From positions 1-64,000 of the forward strand of contig JAGHIE010000007.1 of NCBI GenBank assembly GCA_017887325.1: DNA of 64,000 nt, given 5' to 3'. This DNA comes from Oscillospiraceae bacterium (GTDB lineage Bacteria > Bacillota > Clostridia > Oscillospirales > Ruminococcaceae). Made by a program: the position numbers and the translations under genes. The notes beneath the pieces were generated by a model. That model was given only the letters and a program-made list of their open reading frames with translations. It was not told the origin of the DNA and made no database searches. This document shows, in pieces, positions 16,456-24,560 of the stretch (its first letter is position 1; each line of letters starts with the position of its first letter).

Positions 16456-16672
16456 AGATTATCTATTAAAAAATAATAGTAGTAGATTGGATAACAATAT
16501 AAAGTTTGATTTTAATAAAAATTCAAATGATATTTTATCTGTAAAAGTAACAGATGAGTTTCAACAGGTTGAGTCAGTAAATATAAATAATTTTAATAAA
16601 GATAATTTAGAAGAATATGAACGCTTAGAAGAATATGAGAGAAGAAGATCTATTTTATCTTTAGAGTTATAA
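16442..16672 (+). CDS. 76-residue ORF in the tape-measure slot
   Basis: Starts at ATG after GGTGGAG, overlapping the chaperone gene, and encodes a charged Asn/Asp/Glu-rich peptide that ends in an acidic-basic helix (NLEEYERLEEYERRRSILSLEL). In PBSX-like gene order the next gene should be a tape measure of several hundred to over a thousand residues; nothing else in the operon fills that role. It could be a vestigial or miniature tape measure, a second chaperone product made by +1/-2 frameshift, or an unrelated small protein. Function unknown. Confidence 0.6.
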   Translation: MKIFKDYLLKNNSSRLDNNIKFDFNKNSNDILSVKVTDEFQQVESVNINNFNKDNLEEYERLEEYERRRSILSLEL

Positions 16673-16686
16673 AAAGGAGGAATTTT

Positions 16687-17205
16687 TTGTTTTCTATTTT
16701 AAAATTTAAAGACTATCAATTTAAATTTAATCCTGAAAAATTTTCTATTTCTCAAAAAAGACAATTAAAATTATTTGCTTGTCCTAATTTTGACGTACAA
16801 ATTCAAGATTTAGGATTTATGCCAAGAGTTATTACTGGAGAAGGAATTCTTGTTGGTGATGACTTGATGAAAGAATTTGAGAAAATTTCTAATTTACATA
16901 ATCAAGAGAATAGTGGATTACTGTATTTACCTAATTTATCTCCTTTTTATTGCTATTTTAATGATTTACAAATTATAGGACAAGCTGGTGAAATGGTATT
17001 GAGATATAAATTTGAATTTATAGAAGATGCTCCTAAAAATAGTAGAAATATAAAATCTGTAAAATCATACTATATTGTTAGAAAAGGCGAAACATTGGTA
17101 GAAATTGCAAGTAAAAATAATATTGCTTTGGACAAATTAAAGCAATTAAATCCATCATATAATAATCTAACTTTAAAAGAAGGGGATATTATATGGTTAA
17201 GTTAG
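16687..17205 (+). CDS. LysM-domain tail/baseplate protein (XkdP-like)
   Basis: 172 residues starting at TTG 16687, six bases after AAGGAGG. Residues 1-120 are the conserved baseplate-hub part (FKFNPEKFSISQKRQLKLFACPNF, FMPRVITGEGIL). Residues about 127-172 are a LysM domain (YYIVRKGETLVEIASKNNIALDKLKQLNP) that binds peptidoglycan or anchors the hub. It corresponds to XkdP of PBSX, which normally follows the tape measure. It overlaps the next gene by 13 bases. Confidence 0.8.
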   Translation: MFSILKFKDYQFKFNPEKFSISQKRQLKLFACPNFDVQIQDLGFMPRVITGEGILVGDDLMKEFEKISNLHNQENSGLLYLPNLSPFYCYFNDLQIIGQAGEMVLRYKFEFIEDAPKNSRNIKSVKSYYIVRKGETLVEIASKNNIALDKLKQLNPSYNNLTLKEGDIIWLS

Positions 17206-18152
17206 ATATTGAGGCTTTATCTAATAAAAATGAAAAAATATCTTTAGACAAAGTTGTGGATTTCTCTTTTCAAAGTGACAGATTTTCTCCAGCAGATACA
17301 GTTAATTTAACTGTTTTGGACAATATAAAAAATAAAAAAATAACAAAAATATCAATAGGATTAAATAATATTATGATTTTTGATGGGATAGTCGATGTGC
17401 AAAAATCAACAATGAATAAAGATGGAATTTTTTCTATATTTATTTGCAGATCTCGTCCATGTTTGATGTTAGACAATGAAATAAAGCCTACTGTTTATAA
17501 TAATTTATCTGCTGTAGATATGTTAAAAGAAAACGCACTATCTTTTGGTGTTAGTGCTTACAAAATACCCTATAATTGTACGCTCAATAGGATTATAGCA
17601 AAAAAGGGGATTTCTAGGTGGGAGTTTATAAATTTATTTTGTAAAAAAGCTTTTGGAAAAACACCATTTATAGCTAGAGATTACACTTTATCACTTGAAC
17701 CAACAAGTAATGTTAATCATTATTTTTCTAATAATAACGGAATTTCTTTTTTTGAGGCTTCTGTTTTAGAAGATAGATATACAATGATTTCTAAATTGTA
17801 TGTAAAAACTGGTGAAAATGATTTTGGTGCAGAATATAACGGAATTATTAATAATAATATTGCTAAAGATTTGGGCATAAAAAGAGAAAGATATTATAAT
17901 CCAACTACTGAGTGGTTAGATGATATAAAGCTTAGTGCGAAAAATGTTATGAGAGAACACCAGATTAATTATAGAGAGATAGAAATCAAGGTATTAGGTA
18001 TAAATGATTTTAAAGTTGGTGATTTAGCTCGAATTGATAGTGATATAGGTACTTATCAAAATTTATATATATCTCAAGTTAAAATTATGTGTAATGACAA
18101 TGGATATTATACTAGATTGAGGTTATGGGATAGAGGTGTAGTTGTTGAATAA
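17193..18152 (+). CDS. baseplate hub protein (XkdQ / gpD-like)
   Basis: 319 residues. SFQSDRFSPADTVNLTVLD and IFICRSRPCLMLDNEIKP are typical of the first beta-barrel of gpD/gp27-like hub proteins. KGISRWEFINLFCKKAFG and the C-terminal DFKVGDLARIDSDIG...YISQVKIMCNDNGYYTRLRL match the rest of that fold. The hub joins the tail tube to the spike encoded next. It overlaps the LysM gene upstream and the spike gene downstream, indicating tight translational coupling. Confidence 0.8.
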   Translation: MVKLDIEALSNKNEKISLDKVVDFSFQSDRFSPADTVNLTVLDNIKNKKITKISIGLNNIMIFDGIVDVQKSTMNKDGIFSIFICRSRPCLMLDNEIKPTVYNNLSAVDMLKENALSFGVSAYKIPYNCTLNRIIAKKGISRWEFINLFCKKAFGKTPFIARDYTLSLEPTSNVNHYFSNNNGISFFEASVLEDRYTMISKLYVKTGENDFGAEYNGIINNNIAKDLGIKRERYYNPTTEWLDDIKLSAKNVMREHQINYREIEIKVLGINDFKVGDLARIDSDIGTYQNLYISQVKIMCNDNGYYTRLRLWDRGVVVE

Positions 18153-18492
18153 TAAATATTTTAAGAATAATAGTGTAGATATGCCTATTAATTCGATAGT
18201 TACTTCTATAAACAAAAATGTTTTACAAACAAGTGGAGATATAAACTTAAATAATGTAAAAATATTATCATTAAATGGATTTATAACAAAACCAGATTTG
18301 AATGATGAAGTAGTTTTATTACCTTTAAAAAATGGTGATTACATATCTTTAGGAAATGTTTTAAAAGATAATCTTGATGAAGACTGTGAAATGATAATTA
18401 AATCAAAATCGGGTGGATTTTTAAAGTTTTTTAAAGACGGAAGTGTAAGTATGAATGGATTTAGAATAAGCAAAGATGGAGACATTATGTAG
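18142..18492 (+). CDS. tail spike / gpV-like puncturing protein
   Basis: 116 residues starting at TTG 18142 or 18145 (GAGGTG is 6 bases before 18145). Residues 15-85 have the OB-fold pattern of baseplate protein V / DUF2577 (VTSINKNVLQTSGDI, DEVVLLPLKNGDYISLGNV). The C-terminus (GGFLKFFKDGSVSMNG FRISKDGDI) has the repeating strands of a short beta-helix needle. It should form the tip that pierces the target envelope. Confidence 0.7.
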   Translation: MLNNKYFKNNSVDMPINSIVTSINKNVLQTSGDINLNNVKILSLNGFITKPDLNDEVVLLPLKNGDYISLGNVLKDNLDEDCEMIIKSKSGGFLKFFKDGSVSMNGFRISKDGDIM

Positions 18493-18508
18493 TTTAAGGA
18501 GTGTATAG

Positions 18509-18871
18509 ATGGATACTTATTTAGATAATGGTGATATGCAATTTGATCTTTTAGGTGATGTGAAAAAAATAAGTGGACTTAGAGAGATAATACAAAGAAT
18601 TAATATAAGACTTAAAGTTAAAAAGGGGAGTTTTCCTTATAATCCCGATTTAGGAAGCGAGATTTCTAGTTTGGATATAAATAATTTAGATAACATTAAA
18701 ATTAAAGCTTTAATAGAAGATGCTCTAAATGGTATTGAAGAAGTTACTGTTATTGATGTAGAAAAAATGGTGGATTATAAAGAAAAAATATTGTATTTGA
18801 CAGTTTATCTTAATATATCAAATGAAACAGTTTTACTAGAAGTAAAAAATAAAATATGGGAGGAAAGATAA
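18509..18871 (+). CDS. baseplate wedge protein (gp25 / XkdS-like, DUF2634)
   Basis: 120 residues with the gp25/W lysozyme-like pattern: LLGDVKKISGLREIIQRINIRLKVKKGSFPYNPDLGSEI, followed by an acidic helix (IKALIEDALNGIEEVTVIDVEKMV). In contractile systems this protein nucleates the sheath on the baseplate. It starts at ATG after AAGGAG and abuts the next gene. Confidence 0.8.
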   Translation: MDTYLDNGDMQFDLLGDVKKISGLREIIQRINIRLKVKKGSFPYNPDLGSEISSLDINNLDNIKIKALIEDALNGIEEVTVIDVEKMVDYKEKILYLTVYLNISNETVLLEVKNKIWEER

Positions 18872-19939
18872 TTGCAACAAAGTACAATTTATAAAGAAAT
18901 AAAACAAAAATTTGAAGAATTAACATCTAATTCTATTTCTGATGATGGAGATATTGGAATCAGAATGAATGTAATTGCCGGTGAAATAGCAAATATTTAT
19001 GAACATATAGATTTTTGTAAGAAGCAAATGTTTCCTCAAACAGCTACAGGAGAATTTTTAGAACATCATGCTCAAATAAGAGATATAAAAAGGATTGAGT
19101 CAAACAAAGCTAATGGAAAAATAAAGTTTTCTAGGAATACACCAGCGATTACTGATATTATTATTCCCATAGGTACAATATGTGGCACTTCTGATAATGG
19201 CAATAGTATAGTTTATAATACTACAGAAGTATCTAAAATAAGTAAAGGACAATCTAGTGCTTTAGTAAGTGCTCAAGCTAGTGAATTTGGTGCTATTGGA
19301 AATATAGATGCAAATAAAATAAATGTTTTGATAAGTGGTGTTGCAGGTATAGATAGTGTTACTAACCCAGAAAATTTTATTGGTGGTATGGATAGAGAAA
19401 ATGATGATAGTTTAAGAAAAAGAATAGTTAATTCTTATTTAAATATTTCTAATGGTTCTAATTTGAAATTTTATGAAGATTTAGCAATGAGTGTTAAAAA
19501 TGTGTGGAGTGCAAAAGCTATTGTAAATTCTGAGGATAGTTCAAAAGTTGAATTATATATTACAGATATGTTTAGACAGCCTACATCAGAACTTATAAAA
19601 CAAGTTGAAGAAGTTATAAAAAATGCTAGAGAATTAAATGTTAATGTTGAAGTAAAAGCTGCAAATGTAGAACAGATAGATGTTAATCTTAAAGTTATTG
19701 TTAAAGATTTAAATGCAAATGGTTCTGCTGTTGGAGATGTTGGCTCTTTTATAAGCGATAAAATATATAATCTAAAAATTGGAGAAGACTTTAATCCATA
19801 TACAATAGGTTCTGGTATAAAAGATGTTGTTGAGGGTTTTGAAAACTTAATATTTACATCTCCTAATAATTTAAAAACTGTGGAAAGTAATCAAATTTTA
19901 GAACCTAGAACAGTTGATGTAAGTGTTGAGAGGAGATAG
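18872..19939 (+). CDS. baseplate J protein (XkdT-like)
   Basis: 355 residues, starting at TTG right after the gp25 stop with GGGAGGAAAG upstream. It shows the Baseplate_J features: ATGEFLEHHAQIRDIKRIESNKANGKIKFSR, then PIGTICGTSDNGNSIVYNTTEV, GAIGNIDANKINVLISGVAG and NPENFIGGMDRENDDSLRKRI. It forms the wedge that controls baseplate opening. It appears full length. Confidence 0.88.
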   Translation: MQQSTIYKEIKQKFEELTSNSISDDGDIGIRMNVIAGEIANIYEHIDFCKKQMFPQTATGEFLEHHAQIRDIKRIESNKANGKIKFSRNTPAITDIIIPIGTICGTSDNGNSIVYNTTEVSKISKGQSSALVSAQASEFGAIGNIDANKINVLISGVAGIDSVTNPENFIGGMDRENDDSLRKRIVNSYLNISNGSNLKFYEDLAMSVKNVWSAKAIVNSEDSSKVELYITDMFRQPTSELIKQVEEVIKNARELNVNVEVKAANVEQIDVNLKVIVKDLNANGSAVGDVGSFISDKIYNLKIGEDFNPYTIGSGIKDVVEGFENLIFTSPNNLKTVESNQILEPRTVDVSVERR

Positions 19940-19942
19940 ATT

Positions 19943-20431
19943 GTGAATTCTTACGATAGAATAATTAGGATATTAAATAGTTTATCGATATATAATTTAG
20001 ATAATGGGTCTTTAATTCAGGCAGAAATAAAATCTTATTGTTATGTATTAGATAAAGTATTTAAAGAGTTGGAATATATTTTGTATGGAATGTTTTTAGA
20101 TAGTGTAGATAGCAAATACTTTAGTAAGTTTGAGAAATTATTTTCTATGACTGTAACAAAGGGAATAGGGGAAGAACATGATAAAATCGCTAGAGAAAAG
20201 GTTGAAATGATGAAAAAAAGGTTGGATATTAAAAATGATGATTTTAATTTAGAAGGTATAAAGAAAGCTTTGTCTAGCGGTGGTATGGAAGTTGAAATAA
20301 CAGAGAATTTTTCTAACAAAACAGTTGATATAAAAATTTTAGAAGATAAAAATATTTATGTAGAAAGAGAAGAAAAAGAAGCTTTTATAAAAAGTTTTTT
20401 ACCAGTACATTGTAAACTAAATTTAATATAA
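19943..20431 (+). CDS. baseplate / tail protein I (XkdU-like, DUF2313)
   Basis: 162 residues from GTG 19943 after GAGGAGAT. It has the DUF2313/gpI pattern (LDKVFKELEYILYGMFLDSVDSKYFSKFEKLFSM...REKVEMMKKRLDI) and the C-terminal PVHCKLNLI. It is the last gene of the operon. In PBSX it is followed by fibre and lysis genes, but here a terminator follows within a few bases, so no receptor-binding protein is encoded at this locus. Confidence 0.8.
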   Translation: MNSYDRIIRILNSLSIYNLDNGSLIQAEIKSYCYVLDKVFKELEYILYGMFLDSVDSKYFSKFEKLFSMTVTKGIGEEHDKIAREKVEMMKKRLDIKNDDFNLEGIKKALSSGGMEVEITENFSNKTVDIKILEDKNIYVEREEKEAFIKSFLPVHCKLNLI

Positions 20432-20432
20432 T

Positions 20433-20469
20433 AAAAAAGAGCATAACTTTAATGTTATGCTCTTTTTTT
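20433..20469. terminator. bidirectional terminator between the capsid operon and the M23 gene
   Basis: AAAAAAGAGCATAAC pairs with GTTATGCTCTTTTTT. Runs of A and T on both sides let it serve the plus-strand phage operon and the convergent minus-strand M23 gene. Confidence 0.9.
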
Positions 20470-21205
20470 AAAATAATACTTGTGGGTCTAACCATTCACC
20501 ATTTTGTTTTACAGCAAAGTGTAAGTGACTTTCTTCTGCAATTTCAATTTCTGCTGTGTTTCCAACATAACCAATTACATCACCCATATTTACAGTTTGT
20601 CCTTTTTTTACATCTGTATTAGGTGCTAAGCCTTTATAAAAAGTTTGATAATTTCCATCGTGGCTAATTGTTACACAAGTACCCCATAGAGGGTCTTCTA
20701 CAACTTCTTCAATAATACCATTACAAGCAGATTTTACAGGAGTATCGGCAGCAGCTTTTATATCTATACCGTCGTGTGTTCTCCACTCATTTAGGGTTTT
20801 AGATTTTACTAATTCTCCACCACTAAAGTTATTTAGTATATCTCCTTCTACTGGTTTTGAAAAGCTTATATTAGCTGCAGTTGGAAGTTCTTCTTCTATG
20901 TTTTCATTTATAACATCTTCAGGTTGTTCTACTTCGCTAGCAGGTGGAACTGTGGTTTCTTCTTCTGTTGAACTTTCTTCTTTTTCTTCGTCATCATTTT
21001 CTACAGCAACAGAGCTTTCATTTTTATTTACATCTTGCAAATTTTCTTCTGTACTATTTTCTGCTAAATCAGGGGATTGATTTAATTGTGTTAGTGTACC
21101 ATTAATTCCAACTAAAATGGCTACAATTAGAGCAATAATACAAGATGCAAGAGCTATATAAAAACCTTTTAATGATTTTTTATTGTTTTTTTCACCATTA
21201 TTCAT
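20468..21205 (-). CDS. SpoIIQ-like membrane-anchored M23 peptidase
   Basis: 245 residues. One membrane segment near the N-terminus (FYIALASCIIALIVAILVGI) is followed by an acidic, Ser/Glu-rich linker of about 80 residues and an M23 domain at 125-245. The zinc ligands look present (HDGIDI and HLHF), so the fold may be catalytic. The size and topology match SpoIIQ, the forespore half of the SpoIIQ-SpoIIIAH channel; clostridial SpoIIQ proteins keep active-site residues. Spore genes elsewhere in the window support this. A vegetative M23 endopeptidase is the alternative. Confidence 0.75.
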   Translation of the reverse strand: MNNGEKNNKKSLKGFYIALASCIIALIVAILVGINGTLTQLNQSPDLAENSTEENLQDVNKNESSVAVENDDEEKEESSTEEETTVPPASEVEQPEDVINENIEEELPTAANISFSKPVEGDILNNFSGGELVKSKTLNEWRTHDGIDIKAAADTPVKSACNGIIEEVVEDPLWGTCVTISHDGNYQTFYKGLAPNTDVKKGQTVNMGDVIGYVGNTAEIEIAEESHLHFAVKQNGEWLDPQVLF

Positions 21206-21289
21206 AGTAGTATATTTCCTTTCATTTGATTTTACTTTATGTTGTTATTACATTTTATATTGTTATCAAATAAAAAAGATTTATACAAA

Positions 21290-21333
21290 ATTATAAAAAT
21301 AAAAATGACAACTGCAATTTTGCAGTTGTCATT
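21290..21333 (-). terminator. terminator of the purine operon
   Basis: On the minus strand AATGACAACTGCAA and TTGCAGTTGTCATT pair, followed by TTTATTTTTA, directly after purD. Confidence 0.9.
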
Positions 21334-21337
21334 AATT

Positions 21338-22618
21338 TTATTTTGCATTTAAAGCTCTTTGTCCAATATCTTTTCTATAATGCATATTTTCAAATTTTAT
21401 TGATGTTGTAGCATTATAAGCTTTATCAATAGCTTCTTGTAAAGTTTTTCCTTTTTGGGTTAAGCCTAAAACACGACCACCATTTGTTTTAAATGTACCA
21501 TCTTCAAAAATTGTTCCTGCATGATAAACTATGGCTTTTTCACTGTTACCATTTTCATCTAATCCTTCGATAGCAATACCTTTTGGATAAGAACTAGGAT
21601 AACCACCAGATGCTTCGACTACACAAACAGCATACTCATCTTTTTCAAATTCTATATCAATATCCTTTAAATTTTCATTTCTTACAGCTTTGAAAATTTC
21701 AAATAAATCAGTTTTTAATAATGGTAAAACTACTTGTGTTTCAGGGTCACCAAAACGACAGTTATATTCAATAACTTTAGGGCCATTTGGTGTAATCATA
21801 AGACCGAAGAATATAACACCTTTGAAAGGACGTCCTTCTTTATTCATAGCTTCCATTGTTGGAATAAAGATTTTTTCCATACATTCTTTTGCAACAGCTT
21901 CTGTATAGTGTGGGTTAGGAGCTACTGTTCCCATACCTCCTGTATTTAAACCTTTATCACCATCTAATGCTCTTTTATGGTCCATAGCTGAAACCATAGG
22001 AACAATAGTATGGGAGTCACAAAAAGATAATACAGAAACTTCAGGGCCTGTTAAAAATTCTTCTATTACAATTTGGTTACCACTTTCACCAAACATTTTA
22101 TCATTCATAATAGAATTTACAGCTTCTTTAGCATCTTCAAAATTTTCAGCAATGATAACACCTTTACCTAATGCCAAACCGTCAGCTTTGATAACTGTAG
22201 GATAAGTATTTTCTTTTTCAATATATTTAATAGCTTCTTCTGCATTATAAAATACTTCGTATTTAGCAGTAGGTATATTGTATTTTTTCATTAAATCTTT
22301 TGAAAATACTTTACTACCTTCTAAAATAGCTGCATTTTTATTTGGACCAAAGCATTGTACACCAATATCTTCTAGTGCATCAACCATACCTGCAACAAGT
22401 GGGTCATCAGGTGCAACTACTGCAAAATCAATTTTATTATTTTTGCAAAAATCTACCATTTTTTCAATATCACAAGCACCAATGTTAACACATGTAGCAT
22501 CTTTGCTTATACCACCATTGCCAGGTGCGCAATATAGATTTTCTATAGATTTATTTTCTTTTAATTTTTTGATGATAGCATGTTCTCTACCACCAGCACC
22601 AATTACAAGAATATTCAT
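21338..22618 (-). CDS. purD: phosphoribosylamine-glycine ligase
   Basis: GAR synthetase, 426 residues, full length. It joins glycine to phosphoribosylamine with ATP, the second step of purine synthesis. It opens with MNILVIGAGGREHAI; the ATP-grasp core has TVIKADGLALGKGVIIA and NTGGMGTVAPNP, and the metal-binding VIEYNCRFGDPETQ is present. It is the last gene of the purine operon, 20 bp after the AICAR transformylase gene. Confidence 0.97.
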   Translation of the reverse strand: MNILVIGAGGREHAIIKKLKENKSIENLYCAPGNGGISKDATCVNIGACDIEKMVDFCKNNKIDFAVVAPDDPLVAGMVDALEDIGVQCFGPNKNAAILEGSKVFSKDLMKKYNIPTAKYEVFYNAEEAIKYIEKENTYPTVIKADGLALGKGVIIAENFEDAKEAVNSIMNDKMFGESGNQIVIEEFLTGPEVSVLSFCDSHTIVPMVSAMDHKRALDGDKGLNTGGMGTVAPNPHYTEAVAKECMEKIFIPTMEAMNKEGRPFKGVIFFGLMITPNGPKVIEYNCRFGDPETQVVLPLLKTDLFEIFKAVRNENLKDIDIEFEKDEYAVCVVEASGGYPSSYPKGIAIEGLDENGNSEKAIVYHAGTIFEDGTFKTNGGRVLGLTQKGKTLQEAIDKAYNATTSIKFENMHYRKDIGQRALNAK

Positions 22619-22638
22619 AAAATTTCTCCAATCATTTA

Positions 22639-23817
22639 TTAGTGGTGGAATAGACGAATTCCAGTAAATGCCATTGTCATGTTATATTTATTACATGTCA
22701 TGATAACATGATCATCACGAATAGAACCACCTGGTTGAGCAATATATTGAACACCACTGCGTTTTGCTCTTTCAATATTATCACCAAATGGGAAGAATGC
22801 ATCAGAACCAACGCTAACACCTTTTAATTGTTTTAACCATTCGATTTTTTCTTCTTTAGTTAATGGTTCAGGTTTTTCTGTAAATGCAAATTCCCAGTTG
22901 CCATCAGCAATAACATCTTCATAATCGTCAGAAATATAAACATCAATAGTATTATCTCTATCAGGTCTTCTGATGTCTTTTTTGAATGGTAAAGCTAATA
23001 CTTTTGGGTGTTGTCTTAAATGCCAGAAATCAACTTTATTACCAGCTAAACGCATACAATGAACTCTTGATTGTTGTCCTGCACCTATACCGATAGCTTG
23101 ACCATCTTTTGCATAACATACAGAGTTAGATTGTGTGTATTTTAATGTAATTAAAGAAATTATTAAATCGCGTTTTGCATCTTCTGGTAAATCTTTATTT
23201 TCAGTAACAATAGTTTGTAATAAACTATCATCAATTTTTAACTCATTTCTACCTTGTTCAAAAGTGATACCAAAGCAATCTTTTCTTTCAATTGGGTTTG
23301 GAACATAGTTTTCATCAATTTTTACTATGTTATAAGTACCTTTTCTTTTGCTTTTTAAAATTTCTAAAGCTTCGTCTGTGTAACCAGGAGCAATAATACC
23401 ATCAGAAACTTCTCTTTGAATTAATGTTGCAGTTTCTTTGTCACAAACATCACTTAATGCAATAAAATCACCATAAGAAGACATTCTATCAGCACCCCTA
23501 GCTCTTGCATAAGCTGTTGCTAGTGGAGAAAGTTCTAGGTCATCAACAAAATAAATTTTCTTTAAAGTTTCAGATAAAGGAACAGCAACTGCAGCACCAG
23601 CAGGACTAACATGTTTAAAAGATGCAGCAGCTGGTAAGCCAGTAGCTTGTTTTAATTCTTTAACTAATTGCCAACTGTTAAAAGCATCTAAGAAGTTGAT
23701 ATATCCAGGTTTACCATTTAATACTTCGATTGGTAAATCTTTTCCGTCTTGCATAAATATTCTTGATGGTTTTTGATTTGGGTTACAACCATATTTTAAT
23801 TCTAATTCATTAGCCAT
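22639..23817 (-). CDS. AICAR formyltransferase (stand-alone, PurH C-terminal-type)
   Basis: 392 residues. It transfers a formyl group from 10-formyl-THF to AICAR, giving FAICAR. The sequence corresponds to the transformylase domain of PurH: LELKYGCNPNQKPSRIF at the start, GYINFLDAFNSWQLVKEL, PAAASFKHVSPAGAAVA with the catalytic Lys-His, and the C-terminal SDAFFPFGDNIERA...YIAQPGGSIRDD. The N-terminal MGS-like cyclohydrolase domain of PurH is absent; that step is supplied by the PurO-like gene 15 bp upstream. Confidence 0.92.
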   Translation of the reverse strand: MANELELKYGCNPNQKPSRIFMQDGKDLPIEVLNGKPGYINFLDAFNSWQLVKELKQATGLPAAASFKHVSPAGAAVAVPLSETLKKIYFVDDLELSPLATAYARARGADRMSSYGDFIALSDVCDKETATLIQREVSDGIIAPGYTDEALEILKSKRKGTYNIVKIDENYVPNPIERKDCFGITFEQGRNELKIDDSLLQTIVTENKDLPEDAKRDLIISLITLKYTQSNSVCYAKDGQAIGIGAGQQSRVHCMRLAGNKVDFWHLRQHPKVLALPFKKDIRRPDRDNTIDVYISDDYEDVIADGNWEFAFTEKPEPLTKEEKIEWLKQLKGVSVGSDAFFPFGDNIERAKRSGVQYIAQPGGSIRDDHVIMTCNKYNMTMAFTGIRLFHH

Positions 23818-23832
23818 GACAAAATCCCCCGA

Positions 23833-24540
23833 TTATTTATTTTTGTTTATAACTCTAGTTTCTTCTTTACCTGTTTTCATATCTATAAAACGAGTAAATA
23901 ATGATACCTTATTGTCTTCGTTTAAGCTATTCCATAAATTGTTTGTAAACTCATCAATATCACCGTCGATAGTGATTAATTTAGGTTCTCCACTAAATGA
24001 TGGAATTGGATTTCCGTCACATTCATATGTATGAATAAAGTGACCTTCAGAAGCTAATGGAGAATTGTATTCGTAGAAAAATCTTTGTGTAGAAGCAGGA
24101 TTATTATTAGCACTCTTTAATATAGATAATTTATAATCACCAGTATGTCTGTTTATCATTCCAGAAATTCTTGGAGTATAGTTATCAGGGTCTGGTTCAA
24201 AAGTTCTTGTTCTTAAAGCACCTTCAAATGTATTTCCACATTTTAATGCGTCATATACTGTATCAGTTTGGTCACCATTAGTTACAACAGTAACATCGTT
24301 TAAAGTACGAATAGGGTAGTAGATTATTAAAGATGGGTCAACAAGTTTTGCAGGGTCAAAAGCTTCAGTTTTCATGTTTTGGCCTTCAAGAGTGAAAACT
24401 CTGTTTCTACTGTTTTCACTTCTACCCATTATAAAATAAGCAATAACAACAGTATTATTATCACTATGTTTACCTAAAATAATTCCACGACCTGGATATG
24501 AATTTTCTTTAAGTTCAGTAAAGATATCTATTTTTTTCAT
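23833..24540 (-). CDS. purO: IMP cyclohydrolase, PurO-like (Ntn-hydrolase type)
   Basis: 235 residues. It closes FAICAR to IMP, the last step of the pathway. NSYPGRGIILGKHSDNNTVVIAYFIMGRSENSRNR and TFEPDPDNYTPRISGMI are the signature regions of the IMP_cyclohyd/PurO family first known from archaea and also found in many gut Clostridia. It is unrelated to the PurH cyclohydrolase domain. It lies between purN and the stand-alone AICAR transformylase, as the chemistry requires. The symbol is by family; orthology to archaeal PurO was not tested. Confidence 0.88.
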   Translation of the reverse strand: MKKIDIFTELKENSYPGRGIILGKHSDNNTVVIAYFIMGRSENSRNRVFTLEGQNMKTEAFDPAKLVDPSLIIYYPIRTLNDVTVVTNGDQTDTVYDALKCGNTFEGALRTRTFEPDPDNYTPRISGMINRHTGDYKLSILKSANNNPASTQRFFYEYNSPLASEGHFIHTYECDGNPIPSFSGEPKLITIDGDIDEFTNNLWNSLNEDNKVSLFTRFIDMKTGKEETRVINKNK

Positions 24541-24560
24541 AAGATAACTCCTTTAAATTT

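Noticed and set aside
16441-16456. Programmed -1 frameshift at A AAT TTT at the end of the tail chaperone gene
   Set aside because: The heptamer has slippery form, but the -1 frame ends after five codons. The following ORF is in the +1 frame, so a -1 slip cannot make a fusion; only a +1/-2 shift could.
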